Program-made: the position numbers and the translations under genes
From: Streptococcaceae bacterium
Lineage (GTDB): Bacteria > Bacillota > Bacilli > Lactobacillales > Streptococcaceae
DNA length: 64,000 nt
Direction: 5' to 3'
NCBI GenBank assembly: GCA_031270325.1
Contig: JAISXW010000011.1
Span: 62,001-126,000 of the forward strand
Notes under the pieces: model-generated
Database searches by the model: none
Told to the model about the DNA's origin: nothing
Seen by the model: the letters and a program-made list of their open reading frames with translations, nothing else
Shown here: piece after piece, positions 37,837 to 49,400 of the stretch
How positions within the stretch are numbered: position 1 is the first letter of the stretch
How the letters are laid out: every line of letters starts with the position of its first letter

Positions 37837-40137
37837 ATGAAAACTGAAGTGACAGAAAACGTTTTTGAAGCAGCATGGGATGGGTTTAAGGGAACCGACT
37901 GGAAAGAAAAAGCCAGTATCTCACGCTTTGTAAAAGCTAACCACCAAAACTACGATGGCGATGAATCTTTCCTTGCCGGCCCAACGGAACGTTCTTTGAA
38001 AATCAAATCAATCATTGAGTCAACAAAAGATCGTTATGAGGCCTCTCAATTTCCTATGGATACTGACCGTGCAGCATCAATTTCAGATATTCCTGCTGGC
38101 TATATTGATCAAGAAAATGAATTAATCTATGGCCTTCAAAACTCTGAGCTTTTCCGTCTGTCATTCATGCCTAAAGGTGGCGTGCGGATGGCTGAAACAG
38201 CGCTCAAAGAACATGGTTACACGCCAGATCCGTTGTTGCACGAGATCTATACAAAACACGTCTCAACTGTAAATGATGGAATCTTCCGTGCTTATACGTC
38301 AAATATTCGTAAAGCACGTCATGCGCATACCGTGACAGGCTTGCCAGATGCATATTCACGTGGTCGGATTGTCGGTGTTTATACACGTCTTGCTGTTTAT
38401 GGTGCAGATTTCTTGATGAAAGAGAAGTTTGCAGATTGGAACGCAATCAAAGAAATTAACGAAGAAACAATTCGTCTCCGAGAAGAAATTAACCTGCAAT
38501 ACCAAGCCCTTGATCAAGTGGCTAAACTTGGTGATTTGTATGGTTTGGATGTGCGTCAACCAGCTAAAAATGTAAAAGAAGCCATTCAATGGACTAATAT
38601 TGCTTTCATGGCAGTTTGTCGTGTCATTAACGGTGCAGCAACATCTCTTGGTCGTGTACCAATTGTCCTTGATATTTTTGCAGAACGTGACCTAGCCCGT
38701 GGCACCTTTACTGAATCAGAAATCCAAGAGTTTGTGGATGATTTTGTCTTGAAATTGCGGACGGTTAAATTTGCACGGACGAAAGAATATGATGCGCTCT
38801 ACTCAGGAGATCCAACTTTCATCACGACTTCTATGGCTGGTGTTGACAATGATGGCAAACACCGTGTGACGAAAATGGACTATCGTTTCTTGAACACTTT
38901 GGATAATGTCGGTAACTCACCAGAGCCAAACTTAACAGTGCTTTGGGCTAAAGAATTGCCTTATGCGTTCAAACGTTACTGTATGAGCATGAGCCACAAA
39001 CATTCATCTATTCAGTATGAAGGTGTGAAGACAATGGCGGAAGATGGTTATGGCGAAATGTCATGTATCTCTTGTTGTGTGTCGCCACTTGATCCTGAAA
39101 ATGAAGATGGGCGTCACAATATTCAGTATTTCGGTGCGCGTGTGAATGTCTTAAAAGCACTCTTGACAGGTATCAATGGCGGCTATGATGATGTTCATCG
39201 TGACTATAAAGTCTTTGACGTTGCGCCAATCAAATCTGATGTCTTGGATTTTGAAGAAGTGAAAGCTAACTTTGAAAAATCACTAGATTGGTTGACAGAT
39301 ACGTATGTTGATGCCCTGAACATCATTCACTACATGACGGATAAGTACAACTATGAAGCTGTTCAAATGGCATTCTTGCCGTCTAAACAACGGGCTAACA
39401 TGGGATTTGGTATCTGTGGTTTCGCCAACACAGTCGATACCTTGTCAGCTATCAAATATGCAACAGTTAAGCCAATCCGTGATGAAAATGGCTATATCTA
39501 CGATTATGAAACAATCGGGGACTTCCCACGTTACGGTGAAGATGATGACCGTGCAGATGATATTGCAAAATGGTTGATGGCGCAATACCACAATCGTTTG
39601 GCTAGCCATCGTCTCTATAAAGATGCTGAAGCAACAGTTTCGCTTTTGACGATTACTTCTAACGTTGCTTACTCTAAACAAACTGGTAACTCACCTGTTC
39701 ACCGTGGTGTCTTCTTAAATGAAGATGGTACAGCTAACCTTAGCCAAGTAGAATACTTCTCGCCAGGTGCTAACCCATCTAACAAGGCTAAAGGTGGCTG
39801 GTTACAAAACCTTCGGACTCTTGAAAAACTTGAGTTCAAACATGCCAATGATGGCATCTCGTTGACCACACAAGTGTCGCCTAAAGCGTTAGGAAAAACA
39901 CGTGATGAGCAAGTGGATAACTTGGTCGACGTTCTTGATGGTTACTTTGAAGATGGGGGACAACATGTTAACTTGAATGTCATGGACTTGGCAGATGTTA
40001 AGGATAAAATCCTCAACGGAGAAGACGTTATCGTGCGGATCTCTGGTTATTGTGTCAACACGAAATACCTGACAAAAGAACAAAAACATGAATTGACCCA
40101 CCGTGTCTTCCACGAAGTTTTATCAATGGAAGTCTAA
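37837..40137 (+). CDS. pflB: Formate C-acetyltransferase (pyruvate formate-lyase)
   Basis: 766 residues. Glycyl-radical enzyme that splits pyruvate into formate and acetyl-CoA in anaerobic mixed-acid fermentation. The active-site pair Cys413-Cys414 lies in [13 protein letters not shown], and the radical Gly737 in [15 protein letters not shown] near the C-terminus. It needs the activase PflA, not in this window. It is read alone, after AGGAG. Confidence 0.97.
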   Translation: MKTEVTENVFEAAWDGFKGTDWKEKASISRFVKANHQNYDGDESFLAGPTERSLKIKSIIESTKDRYEASQFPMDTDRAASISDIPAGYIDQENELIYGLQNSELFRLSFMPKGGVRMAETALKEHGYTPDPLLHEIYTKHVSTVNDGIFRAYTSNIRKARHAHTVTGLPDAYSRGRIVGVYTRLAVYGADFLMKEKFADWNAIKEINEETIRLREEINLQYQALDQVAKLGDLYGLDVRQPAKNVKEAIQWTNIAFMAVCRVINGAATSLGRVPIVLDIFAERDLARGTFTESEIQEFVDDFVLKLRTVKFARTKEYDALYSGDPTFITTSMAGVDNDGKHRVTKMDYRFLNTLDNVGNSPEPNLTVLWAKELPYAFKRYCMSMSHKHSSIQYEGVKTMAEDGYGEMSCISCCVSPLDPENEDGRHNIQYFGARVNVLKALLTGINGGYDDVHRDYKVFDVAPIKSDVLDFEEVKANFEKSLDWLTDTYVDALNIIHYMTDKYNYEAVQMAFLPSKQRANMGFGICGFANTVDTLSAIKYATVKPIRDENGYIYDYETIGDFPRYGEDDDRADDIAKWLMAQYHNRLASHRLYKDAEATVSLLTITSNVAYSKQTGNSPVHRGVFLNEDGTANLSQVEYFSPGANPSNKAKGGWLQNLRTLEKLEFKHANDGISLTTQVSPKALGKTRDEQVDNLVDVLDGYFEDGGQHVNLNVMDLADVKDKILNGEDVIVRISGYCVNTKYLTKEQKHELTHRVFHEVLSMEV

Positions 40138-40163
40138 GCTGATAAGCTATCAGTCCAAAAGAT

Positions 40164-40186
40164 CTCGCTTTTAGCGAGTTTTTTTT
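40164..40186 (+). terminator. pflB terminator
   Basis: CTCGCT-TTT-AGCGAG hairpin with eight T. Confidence 0.88.
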
Positions 40187-40277
40187 GTTAACGGGTCTTT
40201 CTATCTGTGGTCAATTTTGAGATAATAATGATACGACTGCAATCAGCAAGTGGCTGAACAATCAGAAAGGAAGTAAG

Positions 40278-41963
40278 ATGTTAAAAAACTATCGGGTCAG
40301 TTTAGGCTCTGAATTTAAGGGCTATAATCGGGCTAAATTGATTAAAGATGTGATGGCGGGGGTTACTGTGGCTGCTGTGGCTTTGCCACTAGCGTTGGCC
40401 TTTGGTGTATCAAGTGGGGCAACGGCTTCAGCGGGCTTAGTGACAGCGATTGTCGCCGGACTCGTCATTGGGACGTTATCAGGAGGCTTTTATCAAATTT
40501 CCGGACCAACTGGGGCAATGGCTGCCATTTTGATTGCTTTAGTCAGTCAATATAAAATGCAAGGTGTCTTTGTGGCCACCTTTATGGCGGGCATTTTTCT
40601 CTTATTGGCAGGACTCTTTAGATTAGGGCGATTGACGGCGCTGATCCCCTCATCAGTGATTACAGGCTTTACTTCTGGAATTGCGGTGATTATTGCTAGT
40701 GGCCAGATTAAAAATTTAGTTGGACTCAGCAGCTTTAATGGTAGTTTCCTAGCGTTAATGCACCAGATTCTGACTGGTGTGATCAATCCAACAGCACTCA
40801 TGATTGGTATCTTGACTATTCTGTTGATGATTTTTTATCCAAAATCTTGGAATAATCAGCTGCCGGCTTCGCTGATTGCCATTGTTTTTGCGACGCTTTT
40901 TGTGCTAGTTTTCAAAATTGATGTGCCAGTGGTTGGGAAAATGCCAACGACTTTATTACCGGACAATCGCTTTCATTTGGATATGCTTAATCTTAAAATG
41001 ATGCAAGGGTTGCTTGTGCCAGCTTTCTCCATTGCAGCACTGGGGATGATTGAAAGTTTACTCTGTGGCGCTTCGGCTGGTCGTGCGGCCAAACAACCGT
41101 TAGATAATAATCAAGAATTGGTGGCGCAAGGCGTTGGCAATATGGTGCTCCCATTTTTTGGCGGGATTCCTGCCACAGCAGCTATTGCACGAACAAGTGT
41201 GGCGATCAAATCAGGTGCTCAGACACGTCTTGCCGGGATTGTCCATGCGTTGATTCTGCTCTTGTCAATGTTTTTGTTTGCACCACTGATGTCGGCGATT
41301 CCTTTGAGTGCTTTGGCAGGGGTGTTGATTATGACGGCCATTCGCATGAATGAGTGGGAAGCGATCGACTTTTTAGTCAAACATCAAATGAAGGGTGGGA
41401 TGATTAAATTCCTAGTGACGATGGTGGTGACGGTCGCTTTTGATTTGAGTACGGCTATTTTGGTCGGGATTGTGATTGGCTTTGTGCTGTTTATTTTAAA
41501 AGTGTCTCAGATTGAGATTAGCACCTCTCAGATAGATCCCAAGCGGATGAATCAGCATCCTAACCGAGCGATTGAAGATTGGTACGTGATTTATGTGACA
41601 GGGCCGCTCTTTTTCCTTACCAGTGATCAGTTGAAGACGGTTGTCGAACAGTTGCCAGATGAGAGTGATTTGATTTTCTCTTTGCGTGGGGTCTCCATGG
41701 TTGACGTGACGACACTTAAATTGTTTATTGATATTTTGACAGCCTATCATGCGCAAGGTCGGCGGATCGTCTTTTCATCCATGAGTGACAGACTTTATAC
41801 CTCCTTTCAACGTGCGGGAATCGTTGCGCAAGCTGGAGAATCAGCATTTTATCCAGCGGTCAATCAGTTTCTAGTGGCATTGTGGGAAGAGCAGGACGAT
41901 GAGACAGGGAAAGAACCTTTAAAGGAAACAAATGCGGTCATTCAAGAAAGACAAAAAAATTGA
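40278..41963 (+). CDS. SulP-family anion transporter with STAS domain
   Basis: 561 residues. Ten or more membrane segments in the first 410 residues, with the SulP signature region GGFYQISGPTGAMAAIL, AGLFRLGRLTALIPSSVITGFTSGIAVIIA and GGIPATAAIARTSVAIKSGAQTRLAGI. The C-terminal STAS domain (about 430-540) contains LIFSLRGVSMVDVTTLKLFIDIL. Family members carry sulfate, bicarbonate or dicarboxylates; substrate unknown here. Its stop is followed directly by a repeat array, without a terminator between them. Confidence 0.92.
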   Translation: MLKNYRVSLGSEFKGYNRAKLIKDVMAGVTVAAVALPLALAFGVSSGATASAGLVTAIVAGLVIGTLSGGFYQISGPTGAMAAILIALVSQYKMQGVFVATFMAGIFLLLAGLFRLGRLTALIPSSVITGFTSGIAVIIASGQIKNLVGLSSFNGSFLALMHQILTGVINPTALMIGILTILLMIFYPKSWNNQLPASLIAIVFATLFVLVFKIDVPVVGKMPTTLLPDNRFHLDMLNLKMMQGLLVPAFSIAALGMIESLLCGASAGRAAKQPLDNNQELVAQGVGNMVLPFFGGIPATAAIARTSVAIKSGAQTRLAGIVHALILLLSMFLFAPLMSAIPLSALAGVLIMTAIRMNEWEAIDFLVKHQMKGGMIKFLVTMVVTVAFDLSTAILVGIVIGFVLFILKVSQIEISTSQIDPKRMNQHPNRAIEDWYVIYVTGPLFFLTSDQLKTVVEQLPDESDLIFSLRGVSMVDVTTLKLFIDILTAYHAQGRRIVFSSMSDRLYTSFQRAGIVAQAGESAFYPAVNQFLVALWEEQDDETGKEPLKETNAVIQERQKN

Positions 41964-42390
41964 GACTGATAGCGAAATTTTTTGACACTGATAGCGGAAT
42001 TTTTTGAGACTGATAGCGGAATTTTTTGAGACTGATAGCGAAATTTTTTGAGACTGATAGCGGAATTTTTTGAGACTGATAGCGGAATTTTTTTGCACTG
42101 ATAGCGAAAATTTTTGAGACTGATAGCGGAATTTTTTGACACTGAGTGCAAAAATATTTTAGACTGAGTTGAAAAAAATTTCAGACTGAGTGTAAAAAAA
42201 TTTTAGACTGAGTTGAAAAAAATTTCAGACTGAGTGCAAAAATATTTTAGACTGAGTGTAAAAATATTTTAGACTGAGTTGAAAAAAATTTCAGACTGAG
42301 TGTCAAAAAAATTTAGACTGAGTGCGAAAATTTTTGAGATTGAGTCTGAAAAAAATTTCAGTCTGGGTGCGAAAAATTTTAAACTGAGTC
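41964..42390. repeat. 22-bp repeat array (GACTGATAGCG type), second locus
   Basis: About nineteen units, nearly all 22 bp, in two blocks: eight of GACTGATAGCG(G/A)AATTTTTTGA, then about eleven of GACTGAGT(T/G)(G/T)(A/C)AAAAA-TTT(C/T)A. Same family as 21535-21799. It begins at the sulP stop and runs up to the terminator pair at 42400-42461, filling the 513-bp gap. Confidence 0.93.
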
Positions 42391-42424
42391 AAATAAAAAA
42401 GCCTAAACCGGCTTTAGCAGCACA

Positions 42425-42461
42425 AGACTAAAGGGACGTTTCGCAACGTCCCTTTTAGTCT
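42425..42461. terminator. Bidirectional terminator between sulP and DUF1827 genes
   Basis: AGACTAAAGGGACGTT-TCGC-AACGTCCCTTTTAGTCT, with one bulged base. A smaller hairpin AAAGCC/GGCTTT precedes it at 42399. Confidence 0.9.
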
Positions 42462-42476
42462 GCCAGTAAGGTCAAC

Positions 42477-42788
42477 TTACTTGAATTTTTTCAAGATAGG
42501 AAATGAAATTTCAAACAATCTAGGTTCATTGACGATCGTAATGCGGTCATGATCGATAATCTTTTTGTCAATTCGTTTCTTAAAAAAGAAGTTTTTGATG
42601 GCTTCACGCTCGGTGTCTCGAATGGCACGGTGTTTATTGGTCACAACAATTTCATAGTGAGTAGAGGCTCTTGTGAAGATAGCCGTCGTATTGCCAGCAG
42701 AATAAACCTCAACCGTCAAAGCATCCGTGTTTCTGAGTTGTTCACGTACGAGATCAAAGTAGTTATTAGTGATATTGATGATTTTCAT
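42477..42788 (-). CDS. DUF1827 family protein
   Basis: 103 residues. KIINITNNYFDLVREQLRNTDALTVEVYSAGNTTAIFTRA...EIVVTNKHRAI matches DUF1827, a small family found in streptococci, lactococci and enterococci and of unknown function. A strong GGAGG lies before the ATG. It is divergent from coaE; the promoters share the 90 bp between them, and an extended -10 (TGTTATAAT) is visible on the minus strand near 42820. Confidence 0.88.
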   Translation of the reverse strand: MKIINITNNYFDLVREQLRNTDALTVEVYSAGNTTAIFTRASTHYEIVVTNKHRAIRDTEREAIKNFFFKKRIDKKIIDHDRITIVNEPRLFEISFPILKKFK

Positions 42789-42863
42789 AGCTTTCCTCCG
42801 ATTCTATTTTAATTATATTATAACATGATTTGTTGAAAAGTTAAAAAATTTGCAGTTGAAAAA

Positions 42864-42872
42864 TGTTATAAT
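42864..42872 (+). promoter_or_regulatory. Extended -10 of coaE, only six bases before the ATG
   Basis: TGTTATAAT ends at 42872 and the coaE ATG is at 42879. The predicted start of transcription therefore falls at or within a base or two of the start codon. Confidence 0.7.
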
Positions 42873-42878
42873 GGCGAT

Positions 42879-43457
42879 ATGAAAAAGATAATCGGTATAA
42901 CAGGTGGGATTGCAACAGGAAAATCGGTGGTCACATCTTTTCTGAAAGCTCGAGGCTATGAGGTCATTGATGCCGATGCAGTGGTCAAAGAACTGCAACA
43001 AATCGGTGGGCCACTCTACTTGGCGATTCGAGATGGTTTTGGTTCAGACTATTTCTTGGCAAATGGTGACTTGGATCGGGCTAAGTTTGCGGCATTGATT
43101 TTTTCTGATTCGGTAGCGCGGGAGAAACTCTCGGCTCAACAAGATGCGATCATTCAAGAGGAGTTGTTCAAACGCTGCGCTGAAAGTTCAGCAGAGCTTG
43201 TCTTTATGGACATTCCCCTATTATTTGAACGGGATTATACAGGCTTTGATGAAATCTGGTTGGTTTATGCACCGAGAGATACCCAGATTGAGCGCTTAAT
43301 CAAGCGAAATGGCTTGACCCAATCAGAAGCCGTTTTACGCCTTGAGGCACAGCTGCCAATTGATGAAAAGCGGTCGATGGCGACACGGATTATTGAGAAT
43401 TGTGATACAATAGACTTATTAGAACATCAGTTAATCAGTCTAATCAGTAAAATTTAA
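42879..43457 (+). CDS. coaE: Dephospho-CoA kinase
   Basis: 192 residues. Last step of CoA synthesis. P-loop IGITGGIATGKSVV at the N-terminus, DADAVVKELQ, and LVFMDIPLLFE are typical. The ATG gives the family N-terminus (MKKIIGITGG) but no Shine-Dalgarno is present: a promoter -10 ends six bases upstream, so the mRNA looks leaderless. First gene of coaE-pmrA-rpmG. Confidence 0.95.
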   Translation: MKKIIGITGGIATGKSVVTSFLKARGYEVIDADAVVKELQQIGGPLYLAIRDGFGSDYFLANGDLDRAKFAALIFSDSVAREKLSAQQDAIIQEELFKRCAESSAELVFMDIPLLFERDYTGFDEIWLVYAPRDTQIERLIKRNGLTQSEAVLRLEAQLPIDEKRSMATRIIENCDTIDLLEHQLISLISKI

Positions 43458-43489
43458 CGGACACATCAGCTGATGGGGTTCGTTTTTTA
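43456..43489 (+). terminator. Possible attenuating terminator after coaE
   Basis: AACGG...CATCAGCTGATG...TCGTT folds into a stem with an internal palindrome, followed by TTTTTT. It lies between coaE and pmrA. Confidence 0.5.
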
Positions 43490-43556
43490 ACTGTCGATCC
43501 CCGATAGGTAGTCGGATAGACGATCGAAGATTAGCAAATAGAAAGAAGGGATAGCT

Positions 43557-44762
43557 ATCAAAATCAATTGGAAACGGAATTTGTTGATTGCGTGGTTTGG
43601 GACTTTCTTTACAGCGGCGAGTTTCTCGCTGGTCATGCCATTTATGGCACTATACGTGGAGGAGTTAGGTATCACAGGTAGCTCAGTGGCGATTTTTGCT
43701 GGGCTTTCAGTTGCCATCAGTGCCTTAGCTAGTGGTCTGGTTGCACCTTTATGGGGGCGGCTTGCCGACCAACATGGTCGCCGTCTGATGATGATTCGGG
43801 CTTCAACCGTGATGACCTTTACCATGGGAGCGCTAGCCTTTGTGCCAAATGTCTGGTGGTTGTTAATTTTACGCCTGCTTAATGGCTTATTTTCAGGCTA
43901 TGTGCCTAACGCCATCGCCTTAATCGCTAGTCAGGTGCCGCGAAACAAAAGTGGTTATGCGCTAGGGACTTTGTCTACCGGCATGATTGCGGGTGGCTTG
44001 ATTGGCCCATCAATTGGCGGGTTCTTTGCCCAGTTGGTCGGTATCAAAAATGTTTTCTTGATTACAGGTCTGATTCTCTTGGTGGTCACGCTCTTGACGG
44101 TCTTTTGGGTCAAGGAAGACTTTGCACCGATTGAGAAAGCGGACTTGTTATCGACCAAGGAAGTCTTTGCGCGCGTCAGCCAGCCACAAATCTTAGTCGG
44201 GCTGTTTGTGACCAGTTTTATCTTACAGTTGACGGTTCAATCTGTCGCCCCTATCTTGACCCTTTACATTCGGGACTTGAATGGGGCCGCCAATCAGTTG
44301 ATGACGATTTCAGGTTTTATTGTTTCAGCGGTTGGGCTATCTGCCATGCTTTCCTCTGGTACACTAGGTAAGATCGGAGATAAGATTGGTAGTCATCGGT
44401 TGCTATTGATTGGGCTGATTTATAGTTTTGTGGTTTATGTTCCGATGGTCTTTGTCAAAACACCGCTACAACTTGGTATCTTACGTTTTCTTTTAGGTTT
44501 CGGCTCAGGTGCTTTGATGCCATCGGTCAATTCATTACTATCGAAAATTACGCCAGCAGAAGGGATTTCACGTATTTTTAGCTTTAATCAGATGTTTACC
44601 AACTTTGGTCAAGTGGCGGGGCCGCTTTTGGGGAGTGCGATTGCCGGCTATATCAGTTATCGCGCCGTCTTTATTACGACCAGTTGCTTTGTGCTAGTGA
44701 ATCTGATTTGGTCCTTGTTTAATTTTAGGAAGTTTTTAGGGGTAAAAGATATTGCGCGTTAA
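43557..44762 (+). CDS. pmrA: Major facilitator efflux pump, PmrA type
   Basis: 401 residues with about twelve membrane segments. The MFS motif [15 protein letters not shown] lies after helix 2, and [16 protein letters not shown] is an efflux (DHA1) motif C variant. It resembles multidrug transporter PmrA of streptococci (399 residues). Start: the only standard in-frame start codons (TTG 43581 and 43584) would lose the conserved INWKRN segment and have no ribosome site. An ATC at 43557 lies six bases after AAGAAGGG and restores both length and N-terminus, so I infer AUC initiation. An upstream TAG at 43539 rules out a longer form. Confidence 0.85.
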   Translation: MKINWKRNLLIAWFGTFFTAASFSLVMPFMALYVEELGITGSSVAIFAGLSVAISALASGLVAPLWGRLADQHGRRLMMIRASTVMTFTMGALAFVPNVWWLLILRLLNGLFSGYVPNAIALIASQVPRNKSGYALGTLSTGMIAGGLIGPSIGGFFAQLVGIKNVFLITGLILLVVTLLTVFWVKEDFAPIEKADLLSTKEVFARVSQPQILVGLFVTSFILQLTVQSVAPILTLYIRDLNGAANQLMTISGFIVSAVGLSAMLSSGTLGKIGDKIGSHRLLLIGLIYSFVVYVPMVFVKTPLQLGILRFLLGFGSGALMPSVNSLLSKITPAEGISRIFSFNQMFTNFGQVAGPLLGSAIAGYISYRAVFITTSCFVLVNLIWSLFNFRKFLGVKDIAR

Positions 44763-44898
44763 AATCAATCTCAAATGTAGCAGTTGTGGTCAGAAAAACT
44801 ATATCTCCTCTAAAAATAAGGCGACCCATCCAGATAAAGTGCAAGTCTTGAAGTATTGTCCCAAAGAACGACAGGTCACGATACATTTGGAAGATTAA
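44752..44898 (+). CDS. rpmG: 50S ribosomal protein L33
   Basis: 48 residues: [48 protein letters not shown]. It keeps the first zinc pair (CSSC) but only one cysteine of the second (YCPKE), an intermediate form seen in lactic acid bacteria. It starts with TTG inside the last codons of pmrA, so is coupled to it; GGGGTAAAAG before the TTG serves as ribosome site. A 17-codon ORF follows at 44898 ([18 protein letters not shown]) that I do not consider a gene. Confidence 0.9.
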   Translation: MRVKINLKCSSCGQKNYISSKNKATHPDKVQVLKYCPKERQVTIHLED

Positions 44899-44968
44899 TG
44901 ACAAAAGTTCTTGAGCATTTGGCAGATCTGTCGTGGCGAATGGCAAGTAAATAACCCGAACGTTTGTT

Positions 44969-45005
44969 GAAAGTAGCTGAGAAATATCAGATACTTTCTT
45001 TTTTT
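44969..45005 (+). terminator. rpmG terminator
   Basis: GAAAGTAG-CTGA and TCAG-ATACTTTC form a stem followed by TTTTTTT. Confidence 0.85.
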
Positions 45006-45017
45006 CATTTGAAAACA

Positions 45018-45026
45018 TGATATAAT
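45018..45026 (+). promoter_or_regulatory. Extended -10 of ftsW
   Basis: TGATATAAT with no clear -35; leader of about 90 nt to the ATG at 45126. Confidence 0.55.
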
Positions 45027-45125
45027 GTAACTTAATAAATAAAGCACGAAAACTCTGACGTCTGCTAAGACGTTGAGGTATTTGATAAAGGATAAGACAG
45101 AGCGTATTGCTCGATAAATAGGATA

Positions 45126-46385
45126 ATGAAAGAACTTAAAAAAAGACATTTTTTAAATTACTCGATTCTGATTCCCTATCTGATTTTGTCGGTGCTAGGG
45201 CTGATTATGGTGTTTTCTGCCACAGTCCCGCACCAAATCGAAGTAGGACTCCCGCCCTATCAGCTGTTTCGCAACCAGGCTATCTTCTTTGCCTTTTCGC
45301 TGATCATGATTGTGGTGATTTACCGAATCAAAGTTGATAAGTTACGCAGTCGTGGTTGGTTTGGTATTTTAATTCCGATCATGTTGGCTTTGCTCTTTAT
45401 CGCCAGATTTTTTGCCCCAACCGTTAACGGCGCACATGGTTGGATTTCTGTGCCGGGGATTGGGACGATTCAGCCAGCAGAGTATTTAAAGTTAGTAGCG
45501 GTCTGGTATCTCTCAGCAACATTTGCGGTCAAGCAAGAAAAGATTCGCCAGCATGACATCAATGCCCTCTTTGATCGTAATCAGTTTTGGGTCAACTTCA
45601 TCAGTGGTTGGCGGGTCTGGATGCTACTCATGGTCGGGACAGTTCTGATCATGCCGGATATGGGCAATGCCTTGTTGATTCTGATTGATGCGGCGATTGT
45701 CATCGCAGTCAGTGGGATTTCTTACCGTTGGAGCACAGGCTTGATGAAGATATTTGGTGTGCTGACCATAGCGTCACTGGCCTTACTCAAGATAACGGGT
45801 GGTAATGTCATCCCTAGTATTTTTGGCTCGATTGCCTATGTCAATAAACGATTTATTGCTTTTGCCAATCCTTTCCAAGATACAGGAGATTCTGGTCACC
45901 AGTTGATCAATGGTTATTATGCCGTCTCAAATGGTGGCTGGTTTGGTCGAGGCTTAGGCAATTCGATTGAAAAGAAAGGCTACCTACCAGAAGCCCATAC
46001 AGATTTTATCTTTTCTATTGTTATTGAGGAGCTGGGCTTGATTGGCGGCATAGTGATATTAGGAATTATCTTCTTTTTGATTATGCGGATTTTCATGGTT
46101 GGGATACATGCCAAAGATCCTTTTAACAGCATGATGGCGATGGGTGTTGGGGGAATCTTCTTTTCACAGGTTTTAATCAACATTGGTGGGATTTCAGGTT
46201 TGATTCCGTCGACCGGTGTGACCTTTCCTTTTCTGAGTCAAGGGGGTAATTCACTCTTGATCTTGTCAGTGGGAATTGGCTTTGTACTGAATATTTCAGC
46301 CGATGAAAAGCGGCGAGAATTGGCGGAAATGACAGCCAAGTATCAGGTTGCTGACTTGCACACCACAGGTTTGTCTGGTGGGTAA
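45126..46385 (+). CDS. ftsW: Septal peptidoglycan glycosyltransferase FtsW (SEDS family)
   Basis: 419 residues, about ten membrane helices. SEDS motifs: NGAHGWISVPGIGTIQPAEYLKL, MPDMGNALLILIDA, GDSGHQLINGYYAVSNGGWFGRGLGNS, EAHTDFIFSIVIEELGL, and STGVTFPFLSQGGNSLL. It polymerises lipid II at the septum with its partner PBP. It lies just before pyc, the order found in L. lactis. Confidence 0.94.
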   Translation: MKELKKRHFLNYSILIPYLILSVLGLIMVFSATVPHQIEVGLPPYQLFRNQAIFFAFSLIMIVVIYRIKVDKLRSRGWFGILIPIMLALLFIARFFAPTVNGAHGWISVPGIGTIQPAEYLKLVAVWYLSATFAVKQEKIRQHDINALFDRNQFWVNFISGWRVWMLLMVGTVLIMPDMGNALLILIDAAIVIAVSGISYRWSTGLMKIFGVLTIASLALLKITGGNVIPSIFGSIAYVNKRFIAFANPFQDTGDSGHQLINGYYAVSNGGWFGRGLGNSIEKKGYLPEAHTDFIFSIVIEELGLIGGIVILGIIFFLIMRIFMVGIHAKDPFNSMMAMGVGGIFFSQVLINIGGISGLIPSTGVTFPFLSQGGNSLLILSVGIGFVLNISADEKRRELAEMTAKYQVADLHTTGLSGG

Positions 46386-46484
46386 CTGATCAAGTGTCAG
46401 GCGGTAGGTTCTGGACTTTCCCAGACTTTTCCAAACTATTTGCGATATTTCTTTGATGACTGTAAAAATTGAAAGGCTTTACGA

Positions 46485-49400
46485 ATGAAAAAACTACTAG
46501 TAGCTAACCGTGGCGAAATTGCGATCCGTGTCTTCCGTGCTTGTAGCGAGTTGGGTATCTCAACCGTAGCGATTTATGCCAAAGAAGATGAGTATTCCGT
46601 TCACCGTTTCAAAGCTGACGAAGCTTATCTGGTTGGTGAGGGCAAAAAACCAATTGATGCCTATTTGGATATTGAAGATATTGTCCGGATTGCTGTCGAA
46701 TCTGGTGCAGAAGCGGTTCACCCTGGCTATGGTCTCTTATCAGAAAATCTGGAATTCGCACGTCAAGTAGAGGCGGCAGGGCTTATTTTTGTTGGGCCAA
46801 GTTTGCATCACCTAGATATTTTTGGGGATAAAATCAAAGCCAAAGCAGCATCTGTTGCGGCAGGTGTAGGGTCGATTCCGGGGACTGAAGGGCCTGTTGA
46901 CCTAGATGGCGCTCTTGAATTTGGTCGGACCTATGGCTATCCTGTCATGATCAAAGCAGCACTCGGCGGCGGTGGTCGTGGGATGCGCGTGGCGCACAAC
47001 GAAACAGAAGCACGAGATGGTTATGCACGGGCGGCATCGGAAGCCAAGTCTGCCTTTGGGTCAGACGAGATTTATGTCGAAAAATATATCACTAATCCTA
47101 AACATATCGAAGTTCAAATTCTAGGGGACAAGCACGGCAACGTGGTGCATTTATACGAACGAGATTGTTCTGTTCAACGCCGTAACCAAAAAGTGATTGA
47201 AGTTGCACCAAGCGTTGGGATGTCAGAGGACTTGCGTCAGCGGATTTGTGATGCTGCTGTGAAACTTTGTCAGCATGTCGGCTATATCAATGCGGGGACG
47301 GTTGAGTTTCTAGTCAAGGATAATGAATTTTACTTTATCGAAGTTAATCCTCGGGTTCAAGTCGAGCATACGATTACTGAAGCGGTAACAGGGATTGACA
47401 TCGTCCAAGCGCAAATCTTGATTGCGACAGGTGCAGATTTGCATCAGGATATTAAGATTCCTGAGCAAGCGAGTATCCCTTTATCAGGTTCTGCCATTCA
47501 ATGTCGGATAACGACAGAAGACCCGGAAAATCAATTCCTGCCGGATACAGGTAAGATTGATACTTATCGCTCACCCGGTGGGTTCGGTGTTCGTCTGGAT
47601 GTCGGCAATGCCTATTCGGGTTATGAAGTCACGCCTTATTTCGACAGCTTGTTGGTCAAAGTCATCACTCATGCGACTGATTTTAGCGAAGCCATCCGTA
47701 AAATGGACCGTTGCCTACGTGAATTTCGGATTCGTGGTGTCAAGACGAATATCCCTTTCCTGAAAAATGTCCTTAATCACCCTGAGTTTGTATCAGGGGA
47801 GGCTGAAACGACTTTTATCGACAATACACCTGACCTCTTTAAATTCCCGCGCTTGCGTGACCGAGGCAATAAAACGATGAAGTACATTGCCAACATCACG
47901 GTCAATGGTTTCCCGGGAATTAACAAAATACCTAAGCCTTACTTCGATGAGACACGCTATCCTAAAGTTAAGCACATTGAAACGTTGACCACGAAAAATA
48001 TATTGGAAGCGCAAGGTGCTGATGCGGTGGTTGACTATATCAAGTCTCGCAAGGAAGTGCTGTTGACGGATACGACTTTCCGTGATGCCCACCAAAGCCT
48101 TTTGGCGACTCGTGTCCGCTTGCAAGATATGAAGCAAGTCGCTGCGGCTGTGGATCAAGGCTTACCCAATCTCTTTTCAGCTGAAATGTGGGGAGGGGCA
48201 ACCTTTGATGTCGCCTATCGTTTCCTCAATGAAAGTCCTTGGTATCGCCTGCGTGAATTGCGCAAGTTGATGCCTAATACCTTATTTCAAATGCTCTTTC
48301 GGGGATCCAATGCAGTAGGCTACCAAAACTATCCAGATAATGTTATCCAAGAGTTTATCCAAATTGCTGCCAAAGAAGGCATGGATGTCTTTCGTGTCTT
48401 TGACTCATTGAACTGGTTGCCACAGATGGAAAAATCAATCCAAGCTGTCCGTGATACGGGTAAAATCGTTGAAGCAACCATGTGTTATACGGGAGACATC
48501 TTGGATAGCAGTCGTCAAAAATATACGATTGCTTACTATAAAGACCTAGCAAAAGAACTCCAAGCAACCGGCGCTCACATCTTAGCCATCAAGGATATGG
48601 CAGGGATTCTCAAACCACAAGCGGCTTATCGCTTGATTTCCGAGTTGAAAGATACCATTGATATCCCACTGCATTTGCATACGCATGATACGGCTGGTAA
48701 TGGTGTCATGATTTATTCTGCGGCTGTTGCTGCTGGCGTTGATATTATTGACGTGGCGACCTCTGCGATGTCATCAGGAACTAGCCAGCCGAGTCTCTCC
48801 TCTGTCTACTATGCCCTGAAAAATGGGGAACGGACACCGAACCTTCATATTGCGAATGTGGATCAAATCAATCATTATTGGGAAGACGTGCGCAAATTCT
48901 ATGCACCATTTGAAAAAGGTCTGACCAGTCCACAAACAGAAGTCTACAACCATGAAATGCCGGGTGGTCAATATACGAACCTCCAATCTCAAGCGACCGC
49001 TGTCGGTCTCGGTCTACGTTTTGATGAAGTGAAAGCCATGTATCATACGGTCAATCTGATGTTTGGCGACATTATCAAAGTGACACCATCGTCTAAAGTC
49101 GTGGGTGATATGGCACTCTTTATGGTTCAAAACAACTTGACCGAAGAGGACATCTACGAAAAGGGTGACACGCTGAGCTTCCCTGAATCTGTCGTTAGCT
49201 TCTTTGCCGGAGATCTGGGTCAACCAGTCGGTGGTTTCCCTGAAAAGTTACAAAAGATTATTTTAAAAGATAAGCCTTTTATCACAGATCGGCCAGGTCT
49301 ACATGCGACACCAGTTAATTTTGATGACGTGACAGCTGAGTTGACTGAGAAACTAGGCTATACACCAGGTCGTCATGAGGTGCTGAGCTATATTCTCTAT

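Noticed and set aside
44898..44951. 17-codon ORF after rpmG ([18 protein letters not shown])
   Set aside because: secE or secG was considered because of the usual neighbourhood, but length and sequence do not fit, and there is no independent ribosome site.
44950..44965. PurBox near ftsW (ACCCGAACGTT)
   Set aside because: Flanking positions do not fit the consensus and no promoter lies at the right distance.
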